NCBI GenBank assembly: GCA_035626235.1
Contig: DASPOB010000040.1
Span: 1 to 8,618 of the forward strand
From: DATFYP01 sp035626235
Lineage (GTDB): Archaea; Thermoproteota; Nitrososphaeria; Nitrososphaerales; Gagatemarchaeaceae
DNA length: 8,618 nt
Direction: 5' to 3'
The notes under the pieces were generated by a model. It was not told where the DNA came from and made no database searches. It was given only the letters and a program-made list of their open reading frames with translations. The position numbers and the translations under genes were made by a program. Of this stretch, positions 1-6,015 are shown piece after piece (positions within the stretch are counted from its first letter, which is position 1; each line of letters begins with the position of its first letter).

Positions 1-1274
1 CCAAGAATCGGATGGTTTCTGTAGAGGTCTGGGCCCCGGTTCTTCCCTCGGCTACCTGGAGGTTTCGTGTCTTCCCCCGTGCTCAGCAGCGCTCTCTTCG
101 AGGACCTCGACATCGCCCAGGCCAACCTGGTAGCAGCACGAGTCAGTTCAGGGCGCCTCAGGTCGAGGGCGCTGCGTACGAACAGGCCTCTCTCCTTGAG
201 GGAGGGGGTGCCCAGGGAAAGGTACTCCGCGTGCTTTGCGAGTTCGACGAACGCTTCCCTGAGTCTCGGATGAGCCATTGACCTCTCCTGCACTAGGTCC
301 CATAGCCTTCCTTCGGAGATCGCCTCCTTGCATGACTCTAGTTCTTCCCTGAGGACGTGGAGGTTGTGGGTCGCCAGGAGCCTCGTCCTCTCGCCGTGCT
401 CCAGCTCGAGCAGCTCCCTGACGCTGGACCTCGAGCAGACGGGGCAGCTGCAAGGGAGGTACTTCATCGTCTGGAGTGTCATTACGCCGCCCCTGCTCAT
501 GTACCTTCCAGACCGCGCGAAGATGATGTAGCTGGCAGAGTCGAAGGTGTCGCAGCCGAGGGCCACGGCGAGGGACATGGTGAGGGGATGGCCGGCTCCG
601 AAGAGGTGGAGGGGGATAGAGTAGGGAATTGCCTTCTTCGCGGCAATGACCATCCTTACGAGGTCGGCGAACATGTAGTTCTGCATGACCTGGACAGGGC
701 TCCCCAGGGCTAGGAACTCGAATCCTGCCTTGACCATCGACGTTGCGGACCTTCGTACGAGGTCGAAGTATAGCCCACCTTGAATCGGTCCGACCCAGAC
801 AGTGCTTCTGTCCCCGAACTCCTTCAGGGTTGCCTGGGCGTTCTTGAGGCTATAGTTTACAGTCTCCAGGGCGGTAGAACGCTTCTGAGGGTACCCGGTC
901 GGCTTGTCCAGCGTGACTGCGAGGTCGGAGCCTATTTCGGCCTGGAACGTGGCCACGTCCCTGCAGCCGATTTCAAGGTCGCCGTATTCGAGGACCTGAT
1001 ACCCCCCCGAGTCTGTCATGAAGAGACCGCCGAAGTTGAGGAGCCGGCGGATCCCCTTTCGAAGCGCCTCCTCCTTTCTCCGTGAGTAGATGATGTATGA
1101 GTTGGTCATGAGGCCGCCGAACCTCATTGAACTCAACGTCTCTGTGGTGACTAGCTGGTTGACAGGATGTATGACGGGGAACATGTATGGTGTCTCTAGG
1201 GTCGACCCCCCGGCCCTCAGCGAGCCTATCCTCCCGAGCAGGTCGGTCTCCTTCACCTCGAAAGAGAAATTCAT
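1..1274 (-). CDS. tgtA: Archaeal tRNA-guanine(15) transglycosylase, C-terminus cut by window edge
   Basis: This enzyme family swaps guanine-15 in the D-loop of tRNA for preQ0, the first tRNA-bound step of archaeosine synthesis. The frame is open without a stop from ATG at 1274 to base 1, giving 424 residues; the end lies outside the window. Family marks are visible: the catalytic-base region FMTDSGGYQV (85-94, Asp88), the substrate-pocket stretch VGPIQGG (161-167), the nucleophile region GCDTFDSASY (240-249), and a zinc site C275-x-C277-x2-C280 with His306. The 26-residue gap from Cys280 to His306 matches bacterial TGT as I recall it. After residue 370 the sequence (RRPELTRA..., then KRALLSTGEDTKPPGSR) resembles the linker that leads into the archaeal C-terminal and PUA domains, so the missing part is probably these domains or a shortened form of them. 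The ATG start fits a TATA-like box 30 bases upstream, implying a leaderless mRNA. Divergent from gfcR. Confidence 0.93.
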   Translation of the reverse strand, partial: MNFSFEVKETDLLGRIGSLRAGGSTLETPYMFPVIHPVNQLVTTETLSSMRFGGLMTNSYIIYSRRKEEALRKGIRRLLNFGGLFMTDSGGYQVLEYGDLEIGCRDVATFQAEIGSDLAVTLDKPTGYPQKRSTALETVNYSLKNAQATLKEFGDRSTVWVGPIQGGLYFDLVRRSATSMVKAGFEFLALGSPVQVMQNYMFADLVRMVIAAKKAIPYSIPLHLFGAGHPLTMSLAVALGCDTFDSASYIIFARSGRYMSRGGVMTLQTMKYLPCSCPVCSRSSVRELLELEHGERTRLLATHNLHVLREELESCKEAISEGRLWDLVQERSMAHPRLREAFVELAKHAEYLSLGTPSLKERGLFVRSALDLRRPELTRAATRLAWAMSRSSKRALLSTGEDTKPPGSRGKNRGPDLYRNHPIL

Positions 1275-1299
1275 GGTCGGGGCCGCCCATAACCATCGA

Positions 1300-1308
1300 A
1301 ACTTAAAG
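1300..1308 (-). promoter_or_regulatory. TATA-like box for tgtA
   Basis: On the minus strand the bases read CTTTAAGTT, centred about 30 bases before the tgtA ATG at 1274. Archaeal transcription normally starts about 25-27 bases downstream of the TATA centre, so the message would begin at or a few bases before the ATG (leaderless). There is no Shine-Dalgarno sequence before that ATG, which agrees. Inferred by eye. Confidence 0.6.
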
Positions 1309-1396
1309 CCAGTCCGGACCCCTTTCCTGCTTCCTACGGCGGCCAATTGTCCGTCAACCGGCTGCAGGTGTGAAAATCCTACGATGGGGAAAAGGG

Positions 1397-1405
1397 TAAT
1401 TTAGA
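1397..1405 (+). promoter_or_regulatory. TATA-like box for gfcR-nnrD
   Basis: TAATTTAGA is the most AT-rich patch in the divergent region on the plus strand. It is centred about 36 bases before the TTG at 1437. The expected transcription start near 1427 would leave a leader of only about 10 bases, most of it the purine stretch GGGGGAGAC just before the start codon. Confidence 0.5.
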
Positions 1406-1436
1406 GGGTCTTGCAAAGTCGCCAGGCGGGGGAGAC

Positions 1437-2180
1437 TTGAGCAGGGTCGCTGACGTGAAGACGCGCATTTCCTCCGTGGAACTGCTCGCCACTCTAAAGA
1501 AGAGCTACAGCTACAAGGAGCTGTCAGCAGTCCTGGGACTCTCGGCCCCGATTCTGAGCAGGTACGTCAGGGGCCACGTCCTGCCCAGCACGGCGAGGTC
1601 GGAGAAGTTCATTGCCACCTTCAGAGAGAAGCTCCTGAGGAAGATGATAATGGACTCCGTCAGGGTGAGCCAGGACGGATCCTACGACATCAGTTCCGTG
1701 GTCTCGAACGTGGGACTCCTGAGGCAGATCGCGAAGGTGGTCTACAGCGAGTTCAGTCCCGTTAGCATCGACAGGGTCGTCACCATGGAGGTTGATGGGG
1801 TTCCACTCGCTTCCGAGGTCGCCGGCGAGTTCAACGTGAACCTAGCTGTCGTCAGAGGGGAGCGGGACCTGGGGGTCGAAGAATTCATCGAGCAGAAGAC
1901 GGTCTACGGTCCCTCGTCGATCAAGTACCTGTACCTGCCCAAGTTCGCAATGAAGAAGGGGGAGCACGTTCTTATCGTGGACGACCTTGTCAGGTCGGGG
2001 ACTACAATAGAGGCATTGAAGCGTATGGTGACGGACAAAGCGAAGGCGAAGGTTGTCGGGGTTTTTGCCATAGCCTCGGTCGACCAGTCGATGTCGAGGC
2101 TCAAGAGCAGGCTGGGGTTGACTTGCCCCATCGAGTCCCTCGTAACCCTTGAACAGAAGCAGAGGCGATACAACTACTAG
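1437..2180 (+). CDS. gfcR: HTH-phosphoribosyltransferase transcriptional regulator, GfcR type
   Basis: The 247-residue protein joins an N-terminal helix-turn-helix (about 26-47, YKELSAVLGLSAPILSRYVR) to a type I phosphoribosyltransferase fold. The PRPP-binding signature is VLIVDDLVRSGTT (178-190), with the two Asp residues and the GTT turn kept. Regulators of this build in haloarchaea (GfcR) activate sugar catabolism genes; related archaeal proteins are often annotated as orotate or adenine phosphoribosyltransferase-like. In this fold the PRTase domain probably senses a phosphorylated ligand rather than catalysing a transfer, but that is family knowledge and the regulon here is unknown. The start is taken as TTG 1437, preceded at once by GGGGGAGAC; GTG 1455 in the same frame is the alternative and would also leave the HTH whole. 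It is divergent from tgtA, and nnrD follows after 10 bases, so the two are probably co-transcribed. Confidence 0.85.
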   Translation: MSRVADVKTRISSVELLATLKKSYSYKELSAVLGLSAPILSRYVRGHVLPSTARSEKFIATFREKLLRKMIMDSVRVSQDGSYDISSVVSNVGLLRQIAKVVYSEFSPVSIDRVVTMEVDGVPLASEVAGEFNVNLAVVRGERDLGVEEFIEQKTVYGPSSIKYLYLPKFAMKKGEHVLIVDDLVRSGTTIEALKRMVTDKAKAKVVGVFAIASVDQSMSRLKSRLGLTCPIESLVTLEQKQRRYNY

Positions 2181-2190
2181 GGTCTGAATC

Positions 2191-3051
2191 ATGGCTCCCA
2201 TAATGCTGGACGCTGCCTTCGTCTCAAAAATAATCCCGCCCCGCAGGAAGGACGCGCACAAGCGAATGAACGGGACGGTCTGCGTGGTGGGGGGGAGCAG
2301 GCTGTACCATGGGGCGCCCTTCCTCTGCGCAACCGGCGCTATGAGGTCGGGGGTAGACTTGGTGTTCATCGCCGTCCCCGCTTCTATCGCGACCCCCATA
2401 CGGTCCCTTTCTCCTGATTTCATCGTCGTCCCCCTCCCCGATTCCAAACTGACCCGAGGGAACGTTTCCAAGCTGATGTCCTGGGTCCCCCAGGTGGACG
2501 TGTTCGCCGTCGGACCCGGGATGGGCCCGCAGAAGCCCGAATCTCTCGCTCAGGCACTTAACCGCATGAAGGGAGAAGGGAGAACCCTCGTGGTCGATGC
2601 TGACGCTCTCCGGCCGCAGGTCCTGCCCTCGATCAAGAACGCCGGTGCGGTGGTCACTCCCCATGCTAGGGAGTTCGAGCGCCTATTCGGCGAGAGCCTC
2701 CCAGAGGACGTCGAGGGGAGGGTCAGTGTCGTCTCGAGAGCTTCCAAGAAGGGAGGGGTGACCGTCCTCCTGAAGGGGCCGACCGATGTGATCTCTGATG
2801 GAGACAGGGTCGCCCTCAACGACACGCACTCGCCTGCCATGACCGTTGGGGGGACGGGGGATGTGCTAACAGGGGTAACCGCTGGCCTCCTCGCTAAGAA
2901 GGTACAACCGTTTGAAGCGGCATGCGCAGCAGCATTCGTGAACGGGGCGGCCGGCGTGGAGGCGACTAACCAGTTCGGACTGCACATCACGGCTTCTGAC
3001 GTTGCAAACCAAATTGCAAACGTGATGAAAAGGTTCGACGTCCTGGTCTGA
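2191..3051 (+). CDS. nnrD: ADP/ATP-dependent (S)-NAD(P)H-hydrate dehydratase
   Basis: This is a metabolite-repair enzyme of the ribokinase-like fold that uses ADP (or ATP in some lineages) to dehydrate damaged NAD(P)H hydrates back to NAD(P)H in the cytoplasm. Motifs in order: CVVGGSRLYHGAP (31-43), GPGMG (108-112), VVDADALR (134-141), TPHAREFERL (156-165), LKGPTDVI (194-201), and NDTHSPAMTVGGTGD (210-224), whose final Asp224 is the expected catalytic base. At 286 residues it is only the dehydratase domain; the NnrE epimerase domain that is fused in front in many bacteria and archaea is absent, so the epimerase must lie elsewhere or be missing. ATG 2191 is used; ATG 2203 is in frame and would remove only four residues. 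No strong ribosome site is seen in the 10 bases after the gfcR stop, so translation may depend on coupling with gfcR. Confidence 0.92.
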   Translation: MAPIMLDAAFVSKIIPPRRKDAHKRMNGTVCVVGGSRLYHGAPFLCATGAMRSGVDLVFIAVPASIATPIRSLSPDFIVVPLPDSKLTRGNVSKLMSWVPQVDVFAVGPGMGPQKPESLAQALNRMKGEGRTLVVDADALRPQVLPSIKNAGAVVTPHAREFERLFGESLPEDVEGRVSVVSRASKKGGVTVLLKGPTDVISDGDRVALNDTHSPAMTVGGTGDVLTGVTAGLLAKKVQPFEAACAAAFVNGAAGVEATNQFGLHITASDVANQIANVMKRFDVLV

Positions 3052-3073
3052 GGGGTTCAGGCTCGCAGAATTC

Positions 3074-3082
3074 CATTTAAGG
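3074..3082 (+). promoter_or_regulatory. TATA-like box for the small membrane protein at 3114
   Basis: CATTTAAGG lies in the short gap after nnrD, centred about 36 bases before the GTG at 3114. The predicted transcription start falls near 3104, leaving a leader of about ten bases that would begin inside or at the GGAG (3103-3106). This suggests that the gene has its own promoter rather than relying only on read-through from gfcR-nnrD. Confidence 0.5.
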
Positions 3083-3113
3083 AAGTCCGCATCCAAGAGC
3101 CCGGAGATCTAGC

Positions 3114-3617
3114 GTGAGAGTTCGTACTGTAGTAATCGGGGTGATTGTCCTCGTCATCGGAGTCGGACTGATTGGGGCCGGCGCTCTCGAAGCGCTCAGG
3201 TCCGTGACCATCAGCACGACCTTCACTCAACCTCATCCCGGCGAATATGTCTCTTCCGAGATAGTGTTGAACACGACCTCGGCGATCGTGGTCGCATCCC
3301 CCGCGTCGGCTGGCGGAATCATTCCTGCGAAGGATCTGAGCCTCGTGAATTCGACCAACCTTGGCTCTTACGTGCTTCCCGTCAATTCTACTGCGGCTGG
3401 GAGCGACACCTATGACGGGCTCGTCGGTGATTACTACTACGTAGCTTTCGCATCGGCCCAGCCGACAGCCACGGTCGTGGCGACGCCCTTGAATTCATCC
3501 GCAATCGGATTCGGCCTGCTGGTACTTCTGGGAATTCTGTGCTTCATTGTCGGGATCGTCGTCGTAATAGTAGGCGTCGTCCAAAAGAAGCGCGCACCCC
3601 AAGGGCAACAGGCCTGA
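3114..3617 (+). CDS. Two-helix membrane protein with glycosylation-rich outer domain, family unknown
   Basis: I do not recognise this 167-residue protein. A short positive start (MRVR) leads into a hydrophobic helix at about 5-27. A polar domain of about 100 residues follows, rich in Ser, Thr, Val and Ala. A second helix at 131-156 ends in KKR and a short hydrophilic tail. By the positive-inside rule both ends should be cytoplasmic and residues 30-130 outside. The outer part holds four N-x-S/T sequons (Asn53, 79, 91, 127), as expected for a glycosylated archaeal surface protein, and a YYYV patch at 107-110. No cysteines lie in the outer part. The GTG start has GGAG at 3103-3106, seven bases upstream, and a TATA-like box before it. 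It is probably a single-gene unit; its role is unknown. Confidence 0.75.
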   Translation: MRVRTVVIGVIVLVIGVGLIGAGALEALRSVTISTTFTQPHPGEYVSSEIVLNTTSAIVVASPASAGGIIPAKDLSLVNSTNLGSYVLPVNSTAAGSDTYDGLVGDYYYVAFASAQPTATVVATPLNSSAIGFGLLVLLGILCFIVGIVVVIVGVVQKKRAPQGQQA

Positions 3618-3654
3618 GCGCGTAGGATTCTTCTCGCCCCTGGCATTGTCGAGA

Positions 3655-3678
3655 GTTGCCTAGGCGCTGCATGGCAAC
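3655..3678 (+). repeat. Inverted repeat GTTGCC-N12-GGCAAC just upstream of the aldolase promoter
   Basis: Arms GTTGCC (3655-3660) and GGCAAC (3673-3678) are exact inverse copies separated by 12 bases, and the right arm ends four bases before the TATA-like box at 3682. A further GGCAAC occurs at 3604-3609, inside the end of the preceding gene. The position would suit a dimeric regulator or simply the 3' hairpin of the gene before it. Six-base arms can arise by chance. Confidence 0.3.
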
Positions 3679-3681
3679 AAG

Positions 3682-3688
3682 TTATTAG
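3682..3688 (+). promoter_or_regulatory. TATA-like box for the aldolase-family gene
   Basis: TTATTAG is centred 28 bases before the ATG at 3713 and only 7 bases before the in-frame ATG at 3692. A start of transcription about 26 bases downstream (near 3711) would exclude the 3692 codon from the mRNA and make 3713 a leaderless start. Confidence 0.55.
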
Positions 3689-3712
3689 TCCATGGAGTCG
3701 CGAAAGGGCGGC

Positions 3713-4615
3713 ATGAAGTTGAAGCTCGAAGGAATATGGACGCCCATGGTGACTCCGCTAAACGGGGACGGGGAAGTCGACCTCAAGGGAACGAGGGTCC
3801 TTGTGGACCTGTTGATCGAGAGCGGTGTCGATGGCCTATTTCCGTTGGGCACGACTGGGGAGTTCGCGCTTCTCACCCCTAACGAGAGGAACCAAATCGT
3901 CAGGACGGTCGTCGACGAGGCAAACGGGAGGCTCCAGGTGATAGCGGGAATCTCTGACCCCAGCACCGGGAACGTATTGAAGCTCGCCTCCGACGCCAAG
4001 GACGCGGGGGTCGACGGCGTCATCACCACCACCCCCTTCTACTTCAGCTCCACGCAGGAGGGCATCTACCGCCATTTCAAGTTGCTAGCCGGCAAGATCG
4101 AGCTGCCGCTGATTCTCTACAACATACCCGAGTGGACTCACACCTTCGCCTCCCCGGAGGTCGTCGGAAGGTTGGCGCGCGAGGGACTGATCGCGGGGCT
4201 GAAGTACACCGAGTACAACCTCCTCCGACTCCTCGAATTCATAGTCGCGGTGGAGGGGAGAATCCCCGTCCTCAACGGCTCGGACGCCATGACCTACACG
4301 AATCTCGAATTTGGCGGGGCCGGGGCGGTAATGGGGGTGTCCAACCTCGCGCCCAGGATTTCGGCGGGGATCTACGACGAGTTCAGGCGCGGGAACCTGG
4401 AGAAGGCCAAGGAGCTCCAGATGGAACTGCTCCCCTACCTCGAGGCGATGGGGGTCGGCATTTTCCCCGCCGGGCTAAAGGAGGCGATGAATCTGGCTGG
4501 AATCAAGGTAGGCGGGACGAGAGACCCCGTCCCTCCGCTTTCCCCCGAGGAAAAGAAGGCAGTGAAGGGTTTCCTCGCAAGGGCAGGCGCCCTCCGAAAG
4601 GGGAGCTCAAATTAG
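3713..4615 (+). CDS. DHDPS/N-acetylneuraminate lyase superfamily class I aldolase, substrate unclear
   Basis: Members are TIM-barrel lyases or synthases that bind a 2-oxo acid (usually pyruvate) as a Schiff base on lysine. Visible marks in this 300-residue form: the GTTGE loop (46-50) for the pyruvate carboxylate, VIAGISD (76-82), ILYNIPEWT (134-142) with Tyr136, IAGLKYTEYN (160-169) with Schiff-base Lys164, and GGAGAVMGVSN (201-211). The length is normal for the family. In E. coli DapA the tyrosine loop reads YNVPSRT, where Arg138 binds the aspartate-semialdehyde side; here the aligned residue is Trp141, and Tyr follows the catalytic Lys. A true lysine-pathway DapA is therefore doubtful; a sugar-acid aldolase or another pyruvate lyase is as likely. 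An upstream ATG at 3692 would add seven residues, but the promoter position and the usual family start (KLEGIWTPMVTPL) favour 3713. It may be co-transcribed with the next gene. Confidence 0.88.
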   Translation: MKLKLEGIWTPMVTPLNGDGEVDLKGTRVLVDLLIESGVDGLFPLGTTGEFALLTPNERNQIVRTVVDEANGRLQVIAGISDPSTGNVLKLASDAKDAGVDGVITTTPFYFSSTQEGIYRHFKLLAGKIELPLILYNIPEWTHTFASPEVVGRLAREGLIAGLKYTEYNLLRLLEFIVAVEGRIPVLNGSDAMTYTNLEFGGAGAVMGVSNLAPRISAGIYDEFRRGNLEKAKELQMELLPYLEAMGVGIFPAGLKEAMNLAGIKVGGTRDPVPPLSPEEKKAVKGFLARAGALRKGSSN

Positions 4616-4700
4616 AGGCTGACGGTACATTGTTGGCGACACCTCTTTCCTGGCTTGGGCCTGGTCTGAGTCAATGGCTCGAAGTAGTTCGCGCTGCAGA

Positions 4701-4706
4701 GGGAGA
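4701..4706 (+). promoter_or_regulatory. Shine-Dalgarno site selecting the TTG start at 4712
   Basis: GGGAGA lies five bases before TTG 4712, within a wider purine run GAGGGAGA. It supports the TTG start and suggests that the 96-base stretch after the aldolase gene (4616-4711) is transcribed as leader or operon spacer. I found no convincing TATA-like box in that spacer. Confidence 0.55.
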
Positions 4707-4711
4707 CCGAT

Positions 4712-5995
4712 TTGACTGACACGAGAAGAAGGCTGAAGATAGACGAGAAGCGTCTGGAGGAGATCAACGACTTCCTTCTGAGCAAGGACAACAAGCTCGT
4801 GAACGGCCTGCTGGAGGTCGTCGAGAAGTATGGCGGAGTAGAGGAGATCAATCGCAGAGCCAGAAAGGCAGCCAGGCCCGAGGCGCTGTTGGGCAGGCTG
4901 ACCCAGAGCAGGTCTCCCTTCGTCAAGGACCTCGAATGGCTCACGAAGCAGCGCGACGCGGGGGCCTTCGTCAGCATCCCAGATTACAGGAGGAAGGTCC
5001 TGGGTAAGAGAGCCGATTCGATGAGGTTTGACGACTCATTCGCAGTCACCCTTGAGATAAGCGCGTTCAACTTCTTCCCCTGGCTCATAGAGGAGGCGAA
5101 GAAGTCGATATCGAAACAGGAGCTGATGCCAGCCCGGTACATCCGGGTCCGCTCGATGAAGGAGCAGGTCGAGGACGGCGATGTGATGGCATTCGGGGCG
5201 GCGATGAGGATCATCGGCGCTTCGTTCGTCCAGACGCTGGACACCAAGGGAACCCTCCCTGGCCCGGACGGAAAGCCGATCAACGTCCACCTCGGGGGTC
5301 CGGACACCATCACTGGGTACTTCGGCGGGGCAGGGGTCCCGAACCAGTATTCGCTTAAGTGGGTAGACGAGTTCCTCCACTACTACACAGAGTACGGCCT
5401 CCCCCAGGTACTCAACATGAACTCGGGGACGGTGCTGCTCGGATACTGGTTGCACAAGCTTGGAATCAGCATCGAGTTCAAAATCTCCGTGTTCCTCGGG
5501 ATAGACAACCCCTACTCCATCCTCTGGACGCTCATGACCGCGAAGCTCTTCAGCCGGGACGACGGGTCGAGCCCGCTGATCGGCTTCAACCTCTCCAACT
5601 CGGTCGACAACAGGACGATAGAGCTGGCCGCCTACATCAGGAGTGCCTTCGGATTCGAGGACGTGATTCGGCTGGAGCACCACATCACGGAAGCCTACAA
5701 GAGCATAGTGAGGCAGCCCTACGACAGGACCTCAGAGCTGTTACAGCTCGCCGACCACGTAAGGAACATAGGGGCCAAGCACGAGGGAGGAGTCCCAGAA
5801 ACCGACGGCAAGCGGGACCATCCTTCGGACATCCTCGACTACTTCGTCCCGAAGGGGGAGATATTGGACAAGGGGCTAATGCCCAAGCTGCTAGTCAACT
5901 ACCTCGACAAGCACGACGCCCTGAACAGGACCGCGGAGGCCCTCACGAAGAAGGGCCTGACGTTCCTGGCCGCGGAGAAATTGCACAAAAAGTAG
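4712..5995 (+). CDS. Conserved-looking 427-residue cytoplasmic protein of unknown function
   Basis: I cannot assign a named family. The protein has no signal peptide or membrane helix. A charged helical N-terminus (1-60) with NGLLEVVEKYGGVEEIN (31-47) is followed by a larger domain whose alternating hydrophobic strands and Gly-rich turns look like an enzyme, possibly a barrel. Polar motifs that resemble active-site loops are VHLGGPDT (192-199), YFGGAGVPNQY (203-213), NMNSGTVLLGYWLHKLG (235-251), IGFNLSNSVDN (290-300), RLEHHITEAYKSIVRQPYDR (320-339), AKHEGG (355-360) and DHPSDILDYF (369-378). The HH-x2-E cluster at 323-327 and the later His/Glu/Asp residues could bind a metal; this is inference. 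Translation starts at TTG 4712 behind a good Shine-Dalgarno site. It lies between an aldolase-family gene 96 bases upstream and a methyltransferase 20 bases downstream, which suggests a metabolic enzyme. A long antisense frame and a frame-shifted one across it are Arg/Pro-rich shadows. Confidence 0.8.
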   Translation: MTDTRRRLKIDEKRLEEINDFLLSKDNKLVNGLLEVVEKYGGVEEINRRARKAARPEALLGRLTQSRSPFVKDLEWLTKQRDAGAFVSIPDYRRKVLGKRADSMRFDDSFAVTLEISAFNFFPWLIEEAKKSISKQELMPARYIRVRSMKEQVEDGDVMAFGAAMRIIGASFVQTLDTKGTLPGPDGKPINVHLGGPDTITGYFGGAGVPNQYSLKWVDEFLHYYTEYGLPQVLNMNSGTVLLGYWLHKLGISIEFKISVFLGIDNPYSILWTLMTAKLFSRDDGSSPLIGFNLSNSVDNRTIELAAYIRSAFGFEDVIRLEHHITEAYKSIVRQPYDRTSELLQLADHVRNIGAKHEGGVPETDGKRDHPSDILDYFVPKGEILDKGLMPKLLVNYLDKHDALNRTAEALTKKGLTFLAAEKLHKK

Positions 5996-6015
5996 CCCGC
6001 CGAACCCGGGGACGG

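Noticed and set aside
1..1274. Several short frames on both strands in the left 1.3 kb, which could suggest a decayed or gene-free region
   Set aside because: Reading the minus strand gives one continuous 424-residue tgtA frame with all catalytic and zinc motifs. It simply has no stop within the window.
1275..1436. tRNA, small RNA or riboswitch in the tgtA-gfcR divergent region
   Set aside because: No T-loop or cloverleaf pattern is seen, and the TATA-like boxes predict transcripts starting close to both start codons, leaving no leader for a riboswitch.
4616..4711. Hairpin or terminator in the spacer after the aldolase gene (CCTGGCTTGGGCCTGG)
   Set aside because: The repeated CCTGG units are direct, not inverted, so they do not form a stem, and there is no T-run.
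4132..4719. 195-codon frame overlapping the aldolase gene
   Set aside because: It is an Arg/Gly/Pro-rich shadow in the wrong frame of a gene with clear family motifs.
5359..6015. 219-codon upstream extension of the methyltransferase frame, a possible fusion protein
   Set aside because: The extension lies wholly inside the 427-residue gene in another frame and is low-complexity Arg/Pro/His/Gln sequence. The SAM methyltransferase fold begins naturally at ATG 6016.
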